Below are positions 58,233-64,000 of a stretch of 64,000 nt of DNA, in pieces (positions within the stretch are counted from its first letter, which is position 1; each line of letters starts with the position of its first letter). The notes under the pieces were generated by a model that was not told the origin of the DNA, made no database searches, and worked only from the letters and a program-made list of their open reading frames with translations. Source of the stretch: UBA1367 sp040268355. Lineage in GTDB: Bacteria > Actinomycetota > Coriobacteriia > Coriobacteriales > Atopobiaceae. The position numbers were made by a program, and so were the translations under genes. The DNA is taken from the NCBI GenBank assembly GCA_040268355.1, contig JAWRIT010000020.1, positions 1 to 64,000 of the forward strand, in the 5' to 3' direction.

Positions 58233-60248
58233 ATGCCCACCTTCGACCGTCCCGCCTTTCCCGCGCGTGCCGTCATCACCGGCGGCATGCCCTATGGCAA
58301 TAAGAGCCTGCACTTTGGTCACGTCGGCGGCGTCTTTGTGCCCGCCGACTTCTTTGCGCGCTTCCTGCGCGACCGCATCGGCGCCGCGAACGTCATCTTC
58401 GTCTCGGGCACCGACTGCTACGGCTCGCCCATCATGGAGGGCTTCCGCAAGAAGGTGGAGCAGGAGGGCTACACGGGCAGCATCACCGACTACGTGCGCG
58501 CCAACCACGAGGACCAGCGTCGCTCGCTCGAGCGCTACGGCATCTCCCTCGACCTCTACGGGGGCTCCGGCCTGGAGCCGGCGGGACCCTTCCATGCGGC
58601 CCTCTCCGACGAGCTGATTCGCCGCCTGCACGAGCAGGGCGCCCTGCGCAAGCTCTCAACCAGGCAGTTCTTTGACGTGGAGGCGGGCCAGTTCCTGAAC
58701 GGACGGCAGGTCCACGGGCGCTGCCCCGTGCGCGGCTGCAAGAGCGAGAAGGCCTATGCGGACGAGTGCGACCAGGGGCACCAGTTCGACCCCGAGGAGC
58801 TCATCGCTCCCGTCTCACAGCTCACCGGCACCACCCCCGAGCTGCGTCCGGTGCACAACTGGTACTTTGACCTGCCCGCCTATCGGGACACGCTCGAGCG
58901 GCTCATGGACAAGTGGGACGACGACCCCCAGGTGCGCGAGGTCGTGACCAAGACGGTGCGCGAGTCGCTCGTCGAGCCGGTCATCTTCGTACAGAACAAG
59001 TTCCGCGAGGCCTTCGACGGGCTGGCAGGGCAGCTTCCCTCCCACGAGCTGCGCGAGGCGGAGGGCAACCAGCAGTCCTTCTCCGTCGCCTTCGCCGACT
59101 GGGAGGCCCGCGACGCGGCGCGATCGGTGCTCGAGGAGGCGGGTGTGCGCTTCCGCACGGGCAAGACGCTTCTGCCCTTCCGCATCACCGGCAACATCGA
59201 CTGGGGCGTGCCCGCCCCCGACCTCGAGGACACCCACGACCTCACGGTGTGGTGCTGGCCCGAGAGCCTGTGGGCGCCGATCTCCTTCGTGCAGACGGTG
59301 CTCGATCGCGCCCCCGAGGGGCGCTACAGCTCGGTGGACTGGCGTGACTGGTGGTGTTCCGACGACGCCCGCGTGTACCAGTTCATTGGCCAGGACAACA
59401 TCTACTTCTACTGCGTCGCGCAGCCCGCGATGTGGGAGGCGCTGGGATGGGGCCTCATCCAGGACACGCCCGTCGCCAACTACCACATCCTGTTCATGAA
59501 CAAGAAGGCGTCAAGCTCGGGCGCGATCGCCCCGCCCATGGCCGAGGAGCTGCTCGAGGCCTACACCGCCGGGCAGCTACGCTGCCACTGGCTCTCGCTG
59601 GGGCTCGACCAGAGGGCCGTGAGCTTCGCTCCCAAGGCCTTCGACACCAGCGTCAGCCACAAGAACAAGAAGACGGGCGAGGAGGTGCTGGTGCGCGACG
59701 ACCCGCGCGTGGTCGATCCCGCCCTCAAGGAGAGCGCGTTTCTCACCAACATCTTCAACCGGCTGGCCCGCAGCTGCTTCTATGGGGCGGCCAAGGCCTG
59801 CGCCAGCCACCTGCCTCGCGTGGAGCCGGACGCCGAGGTGGTGGAGGCCTGCCGGGAGGCGACGCTCGCCTTCGAGCGTGCGGCCCATGGCTTTGACGCG
59901 CACGGGGCGCTCGCCGTCGCGGAGCAGTTCTGCCGAGCCGCCAACAAGCGCTGGGGAGACGAGTCGAAGGCCGCCAAGGGCGACGACGCGGCCACCGAGC
60001 ACGCCCTGGCCAACGCCTTCGCCGCCCTCAGGACGGTAACGCTGCTCATGCACCCGGCGGTGCCCGAGGGCTGCGAGCTTATCGCCGAGCGTCTGGGCTT
60101 TGACGCGGACACCTTCTTCTCGTGGAACCACGCCTTCGAGGGCGTGGGCGAGCTGGCGGCGCTCGCCGGGCAGACGCCCGCCGAGCATGCCATCGCGGAG
60201 CTGCCCCCGCGCTTCGACTTCTTCGAGAAGCACCCCAGCCAGCGCTAG
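58233..60248 (+). CDS. Methionyl-tRNA synthetase-like class I tRNA ligase
   Basis: The 671-residue protein has the HIGH-type motif LHFGHVGG near 28, a Cys-rich knuckle region (CPVRGCKSEKAYADECDQGH near 165), NWYFDLPAY near 208, DWGVPAPD near 325, and FIGQDNIYFY near 385. The KMSKS loop is KASSS (FMNKKASSSGA near 430), so the second Lys is Ser. A helical anticodon-binding domain follows. It is MetRS-like along its length. GGGAGCGCCCC precedes the ATG. Whether it is the sole MetRS or a paralogue cannot be told from the window. Confidence 0.8.
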   Translation: MPTFDRPAFPARAVITGGMPYGNKSLHFGHVGGVFVPADFFARFLRDRIGAANVIFVSGTDCYGSPIMEGFRKKVEQEGYTGSITDYVRANHEDQRRSLERYGISLDLYGGSGLEPAGPFHAALSDELIRRLHEQGALRKLSTRQFFDVEAGQFLNGRQVHGRCPVRGCKSEKAYADECDQGHQFDPEELIAPVSQLTGTTPELRPVHNWYFDLPAYRDTLERLMDKWDDDPQVREVVTKTVRESLVEPVIFVQNKFREAFDGLAGQLPSHELREAEGNQQSFSVAFADWEARDAARSVLEEAGVRFRTGKTLLPFRITGNIDWGVPAPDLEDTHDLTVWCWPESLWAPISFVQTVLDRAPEGRYSSVDWRDWWCSDDARVYQFIGQDNIYFYCVAQPAMWEALGWGLIQDTPVANYHILFMNKKASSSGAIAPPMAEELLEAYTAGQLRCHWLSLGLDQRAVSFAPKAFDTSVSHKNKKTGEEVLVRDDPRVVDPALKESAFLTNIFNRLARSCFYGAAKACASHLPRVEPDAEVVEACREATLAFERAAHGFDAHGALAVAEQFCRAANKRWGDESKAAKGDDAATEHALANAFAALRTVTLLMHPAVPEGCELIAERLGFDADTFFSWNHAFEGVGELAALAGQTPAEHAIAELPPRFDFFEKHPSQR

Positions 60249-60264
60249 GGTCGAGGAGCCCGTC

Positions 60265-61173
60265 ATGGAACCATCTTGCAACCGTGCCGCCGCAGGCGCC
60301 GCCCCAGAGGGCCTATCCACACCGCCCGCGCCGCCTGCGCCGCACTTTCCCAGCCCGTACGCACCGCCGAGCCAGGCACCCACGCAGTGCCGGATGGTCA
60401 CGATGGCCGATGGCGTGGGCGTTGCCACCTTCGTCTACGGCGACGCGCGGTCCCCGCTGGCCCCCGTGCTCATGCTGCACGGCAATGGCGAGGAGCACCG
60501 CATCTTTGGCCCCATCGTCGATGCCGTGGTCGAGAGCGGCCGCCCCGTGGTGGCCATCGACACGCGCGGCCAGGGGAAGAGCGAGTGGGGCGAGGCGACC
60601 CTCAGCTACGAGCTGTTTGCCAGCGATGCCCTCGCCGTGCTCGACGCCTACGAGATTCCCGCAGCGCACGTGCTCGGCTTCTCGGACGGCGGGATCGAGG
60701 CGCTGCTTATGGCGCGCGACCATCCGGACCGCGTGGCGAGCCTCACGGTCCTGGGAGCCAACCTCACGCCCGAGGGCGTGATCGAGGACGACGAGTGGGA
60801 CATCGCGGGCGCCGTCGCGGCCAACCGAGCCTGGGCCTCCTTCTGGGAAGAGTCCACCTCGCCTGTGAGGGCCGAGCTGCTCTCCCCCACCCCCACCGAG
60901 GCCGCCCGGACGGCCGACCTGCTGGACCTCATGCTGCGCGAGCCGCACATCCCGGCCGAGAGCCTCTCTGCCATCAGCTGCCCCACCACCATCATGGTGG
61001 GCGAGTTCGACTGCATCGACGCGGCGCAGACCGAGGCCATCTGTGCGGCCATCGCCGGCTCGCGCCTGGTCGTCGTGGACGAGATCGGCCACAACCTGCC
61101 CAAGCAGGCGCCCGACGCGGTGAGCTCCGAGCTGCTTGCCACCATCGCGGCATCCCATCAGAAGTCCGACTGA
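60265..61173 (+). CDS. Alpha/beta hydrolase
   Basis: The 302-residue protein has a Pro/Ala-rich N-terminus (about 1-45) then a compact alpha/beta-hydrolase: LMLHGNGEEHRIF near 72, DTRGQGKS near 100, nucleophile elbow LGFSDGG near 137, Asp in GEFDCIDAA and His in EIGHNLPKQ near 280. The substrate is unknown. GAGGAGCCCGTC precedes the ATG. It lies 16 bases after the MetRS-like gene, probably co-transcribed. Confidence 0.82.
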   Translation: MEPSCNRAAAGAAPEGLSTPPAPPAPHFPSPYAPPSQAPTQCRMVTMADGVGVATFVYGDARSPLAPVLMLHGNGEEHRIFGPIVDAVVESGRPVVAIDTRGQGKSEWGEATLSYELFASDALAVLDAYEIPAAHVLGFSDGGIEALLMARDHPDRVASLTVLGANLTPEGVIEDDEWDIAGAVAANRAWASFWEESTSPVRAELLSPTPTEAARTADLLDLMLREPHIPAESLSAISCPTTIMVGEFDCIDAAQTEAICAAIAGSRLVVVDEIGHNLPKQAPDAVSSELLATIAASHQKSD

Positions 61174-61207
61174 GCAAGCGAGCGTCCCTGCCGAAAGGAG
61201 GTGGCCC

Positions 61208-61783
61208 ATGCCGCGCCGCCCGATACGTGTGCGCATGTCAGAGATAGGCGCCCGCCGAAAGGGCAGGCGCCGTGCGCCCGACACGCCGCCGAAAGGTGGC
61301 CTGCCGCGTTTTCTGCGCTTCGCGGGAGCCTCGGTGAGCTGCACGTTTCTCGACCAGCTGCTCGCGGGGGTGCTCTTCTCGGTGCTCAGGACGCCGCTTC
61401 ACGGGGCTGGGTTCCTGCGCATCACGGTGGCAAACGTGCTGGCACGCTGCGTGTCGCTCTCGCTCAACTACGCCCTCAACCACCGCCTGGTCTTCACGCT
61501 CGACATGGACGACCACGACGACCCCCAGTGGCGACGCAGCGCCCGACGCGAGAGCCTGCCGCGCTTCCTCGCGCTTTCGGCGTTCGTCCTGGCTTGCTCG
61601 ACGACAGGCGTCTACGTGGCCCACACCTTCTTCGGGGCGGTCGAATGGAAGGCGAAGCTCCTCATCGACCTGGCCCTGTTCTTCCTCAACTACAACGTGC
61701 AGCGCACCTGGGTGTTCCGCGACGAGGTCACCGTGAGCCCGCCCCGCACGAAAAGGACGCCGCGCGAGCGAGCCGGAAGCTAG
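61208..61783 (+). CDS. GtrA-family membrane protein
   Basis: The 191-residue protein has a basic start and four hydrophobic helices of the GtrA fold, with the signature halves FLRFAGASVSCTFLDQLLAG, ANVLARCVSLSLNYALNHRL and LLIDLALFFLNYNVQRTWVF. GtrA proteins help move lipid-linked sugars across the membrane in wall or O-antigen modification. A near-perfect AAAGGAGGTG precedes the ATG at 61208. Confidence 0.85.
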   Translation: MPRRPIRVRMSEIGARRKGRRRAPDTPPKGGLPRFLRFAGASVSCTFLDQLLAGVLFSVLRTPLHGAGFLRITVANVLARCVSLSLNYALNHRLVFTLDMDDHDDPQWRRSARRESLPRFLALSAFVLACSTTGVYVAHTFFGAVEWKAKLLIDLALFFLNYNVQRTWVFRDEVTVSPPRTKRTPRERAGS

Positions 61784-61863
61784 GGGGTGATCGCCGGCGC
61801 CACCACAGGGATGCGGCACGGACGCTGGCGCATGGCACGACGGCCATCCTGCGCCGACCGCCC

Positions 61864-63258
61864 TCAGCCCGAAAAGCTCACCGTCACGGTCGTCCCCTCG
61901 CCCAGCTCGCTCTCCAGCGAGACCGTGGCCCCGTGCAGCGTCGCGGCGTGCTTGACGATGGCCAGCCCCAGGCCCGTGCCACCGCTCTCACGCGAGCGCG
62001 ACGCCTCCACCCGGAAGAAGCGCTCGAACACCTTGGCCTGCGCCTCCTGAGGGATGCCGATGCCGGTGTCTGTGACCTCGAGCGTCGGGCGGCCGTCACG
62101 CATCCCGACCCAGATGCGCACCGAGCCGCCCGGCCGATTGTAGCGGACGGCGTTGCTGCAGAGGTTCCCGACCAGCTCGTCGAGCATGTGCGGAAAGCCG
62201 CTCACCACCGTCGAGGTTCCCTCGACCGTGATGGTCACCTCAAGGTGGTCGGCCCGACCCGAGAGGCGCTCGCGCACGTCGCGCGCCAGCACGAGCAGGT
62301 CCACGGGCTCGACCGCCCCAAAGGTCTCCTGGCTGCGGAAGCGTTCCGACTCGTCGAGCCGCGAGAGGGTCAGGATGTCGTTGACGAGCGCGGCCAGGCG
62401 CTGGGCCTCGTCGTTGATGCGCGCCGCAAAGCCAGGGATGTCCTCGTCGAGCACGAACCCGTCACGCAGCAGCTCCGAGGCCCCCATGATGGAGGAGATG
62501 GGCGTCTTGAGCTCGTGAGTGACGTTGGCCGTGAACTCCCGGCGCGCCGCGTCGGCGTTGCGCAGCTCCTCCATCTGCTCCACGAGCGCGCGCTGCTGCT
62601 CGTCGAGCCGATCGGTCAAGGGGCGCAGCTCCTCGTAGGGCGTGCGCTGCGCCAGGCTGGCGTCGTCGATCCCAATGATCGGGCTCACGAGCCACGACGC
62701 AAGAAAGCGCGAGGCGGCATAGGAGACGACGACCAGCACGGCGAGCAGGGTCGCCAGAATGCCCAGGTCATCCATCAGGATCGCCGAGATGCCCGCACGG
62801 TCGACCGTGAGGCGGATGGCATTGCCCGAGGCGAGCACGCGCGTCTGGGAGAGGCTCATGTTGCCGGGCGCGTCTGCCGCCCGAACGGGAGAACCGTCCC
62901 CCTCGACCGAAGCGCCTCCCTCCCCTGAGTCCGCCACGTGACCGTCGGCTTTGCCGGTATCGGCCTCGCTGTCAAAGAGCACCTCACCGAGCGGGCTCAC
63001 CAGGGTCGCCCGCACCTCTCCAAGGTCGATCGAGGCGAGCTCCGCGACCTCGTCGGCCGCCCCATCGAGCGCCGAGGCCACCATGTCGCACTCGTTGTCC
63101 AGCTCCACCCGGGCCGCGTTCATGATGACCCGCTGGTGGAGCAGCGCCGACGCCACCGTGGCGACGGCGGCCGAGCCCACCGAGATGGCGAGCAGCGTCG
63201 CGAAGATCCTGGTGGCCAGGCTCGCCATGCCGTGCCGAGTGCCGCGCCAAGGCCTCAT
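61864..63258 (-). CDS. Sensor histidine kinase, PhoR-like
   Basis: The 464-residue protein has a first helix near 15-40 (IFATLLAISVGSAAVATVAS), an extracellular region to about 160 with an acidic linker, a second helix LATLLAVLVVVSYAASRFLA, a HAMP-like stretch, and HisKA with VTHELKTPISSIMGASELLR near 245. The HATPase carries NLCSNAVRYNRPGG, DTGIGIPQEAQAKVFERFFR and GGTGLGLAIVKH. It phosphorylates the neighbouring response regulator. ATG at 63258 is three bases after the regulator stop, with AAGGACTAGCGC before it. Confidence 0.92.
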   Translation of the reverse strand: MRPWRGTRHGMASLATRIFATLLAISVGSAAVATVASALLHQRVIMNAARVELDNECDMVASALDGAADEVAELASIDLGEVRATLVSPLGEVLFDSEADTGKADGHVADSGEGGASVEGDGSPVRAADAPGNMSLSQTRVLASGNAIRLTVDRAGISAILMDDLGILATLLAVLVVVSYAASRFLASWLVSPIIGIDDASLAQRTPYEELRPLTDRLDEQQRALVEQMEELRNADAARREFTANVTHELKTPISSIMGASELLRDGFVLDEDIPGFAARINDEAQRLAALVNDILTLSRLDESERFRSQETFGAVEPVDLLVLARDVRERLSGRADHLEVTITVEGTSTVVSGFPHMLDELVGNLCSNAVRYNRPGGSVRIWVGMRDGRPTLEVTDTGIGIPQEAQAKVFERFFRVEASRSRESGGTGLGLAIVKHAATLHGATVSLESELGEGTTVTVSFSG

Positions 63259-63261
63259 GCG

Positions 63262-63936
63262 CTAGTCCTTCAGGCGGTAGCCGACCCCGCGCACCGTCTG
63301 GATCAGGTCCGCATGGTCGGCGAACTTGGAGCGGATGGTCTGCACGTGCACGTCGACGGTGCGTGAGCCGCCATCGAAGTCCCATCCCCACACGCGCCGC
63401 AGCAGCGCCTCGCGGGAGAACACCTCGCCAGGGGAGCGCATCAGGAAGGCGAGCAGGTCGAACTCGCGCATGGTGAGCGAGAGGGGCTCGCCGTCGAGGG
63501 TGGCCATGCGCCGGGAGGGCCACAGCTCGACCGGACCGACCGCAAGGCTCGCCGGCTGCTCCGCCGCCGTGCGCAGGGAGCGCCTGAGCAGCGCGCGCAC
63601 GCGGCTCACCAGCTCCATCATGCCGAAGGGCTTGGCGAGGTAGTCGTCGGCGCCCCCGTCGAGCGCCCGGACGGTGTCGAGCTCGGTGTCCTTCGCTGTG
63701 AGCATCATCACGGGGACGTCGCGCAAGTCGCGGGTGCTGCGCATGCGTGCCAGGATCGCCAGTCCGTCGATGTCGGGCAACATGATGTCGAGCAGGACCG
63801 CGTCGGGCGCGCGCTCGGCGCACGCCTGCCGAAACTCCGCGTCGTCGGCACAACCGCGGGCGTCGATGCCCGCCTGGGTGAGCGCGTAGACCGTCAGCTC
63901 GCGTATGTTGGTGTCATCCTCAACGTAGTAGACCAT
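63262..63936 (-). CDS. OmpR/PhoB-family response regulator
   Basis: The 224-residue protein has a receiver domain (VYYVEDDTNIRELTVYALTQ, phospho-acceptor Asp in VLLDIMLPDIDG near 50, MLTAKD and the Lys in YLAKPFG near 100) and a winged-helix domain with LTMREFDLLAFLMRSPGEVF and SRTVDVHVQTIRSKF. ATG at 63936 follows AAGGGGGTCGC; the upstream extension in frame lacks support. First gene of a two-gene operon with the kinase; phosphate control is possible by family. Confidence 0.93.
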   Translation of the reverse strand: MVYYVEDDTNIRELTVYALTQAGIDARGCADDAEFRQACAERAPDAVLLDIMLPDIDGLAILARMRSTRDLRDVPVMMLTAKDTELDTVRALDGGADDYLAKPFGMMELVSRVRALLRRSLRTAAEQPASLAVGPVELWPSRRMATLDGEPLSLTMREFDLLAFLMRSPGEVFSREALLRRVWGWDFDGGSRTVDVHVQTIRSKFADHADLIQTVRGVGYRLKD

Positions 63937-64000
63937 GCGACCCCCTTCGTGCCCCCATTGTAGCGCGGCGCCACCGACGCGACCCACCACCCGGCCGCGG
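63937..64000. other. Upstream region of the two-component operon, cut by window edge
   Basis: Only 64 bases are visible. They are very GC-rich and show no clear promoter. Confidence 0.4.

Noticed and set aside
61201..62928. 575-codon plus-strand frame
   Set aside because: It runs through gtrA in the wrong frame and then antisense to the histidine kinase; both real genes have full motifs.
1..64000. CRISPR arrays or rRNA genes
   Set aside because: No regularly spaced direct repeats and no rRNA-like sequence were seen on reading.

Overview
The window is high-GC bacterial chromosome with dense gene packing, strong GGAGG-type ribosome sites and many 1-11 base gene overlaps. Gene content points to an actinobacterium of the class Coriobacteriia (Atopobiaceae/Olsenella-like): XRE-AbrB fusion regulators, an MptD-type ECF importer cluster, sirtuins of the class M type, AbiE remnants and a short type-2 ArgC. 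The taxonomic placement is inference from content; no rRNA or other marker gene is present.

Left part (1-18 kb): an RpiR regulator cut by the window edge, a 3-hydroxyacyl-CoA dehydrogenase, a bcp-yaaA peroxide-defence pair, a membrane-anchored glycerophosphodiesterase, a PadR-controlled three-domain flavoprotein, a TetR-led operon that includes a cytochrome b5-like lipoprotein, a Fic protein, an alpha/beta hydrolase with an XRE-AbrB regulator, and an XRE-TPR regulator coupled to a CPBP protease. A decayed AbiE toxin-antitoxin pair sits at 17.9-18.5 kb.

18.5-30 kb: a divergent locus of three sirtuin paralogues and a TetR regulator, with a closely matching 25 bp element upstream of both transcripts. 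It is followed by a metal-box-preceded uptake cluster (MptD-type S component, EcfT, ABC exporter-type proteins, AraC regulator). In this cluster the ECF ATPases and one ABC exporter half form a single 1106-residue reading frame with three ATPase domains.

30-50 kb is the accessory region: a RelB/YoeB-type toxin-antitoxin pair, fragments of a decayed prophage (portal at 32.0-33.3 kb; scaffold, capsid and BspA-like fibre at 44.1-46.3 kb; holin-like pieces at 47.8-48.2 kb) and, lying between portal and scaffold, a defence-like island at 34.0-44.0 kb. The island encodes a ribbon-helix-helix protein, two adenine-methyltransferase-like proteins, a GIY-YIG/SF2 helicase and an Avs-like STAND NTPase with an Mrr-type nuclease domain. 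Both the second methyltransferase and the helicase carry C-terminal frameshifts. A zinc-ribbon gene pair, a HigBA pair and a REP-associated transposase remnant with inverted repeats complete the region.

Right part (50-64 kb) is mostly housekeeping: a DUF4143 ATPase, a GMP synthetase lacking the glutaminase domain, argC diverging from argJ-argB-argD, a methionyl-tRNA synthetase-like protein with an altered KMSKS loop, a hydrolase, a GtrA-like protein and a PhoR/PhoB-type two-component system.
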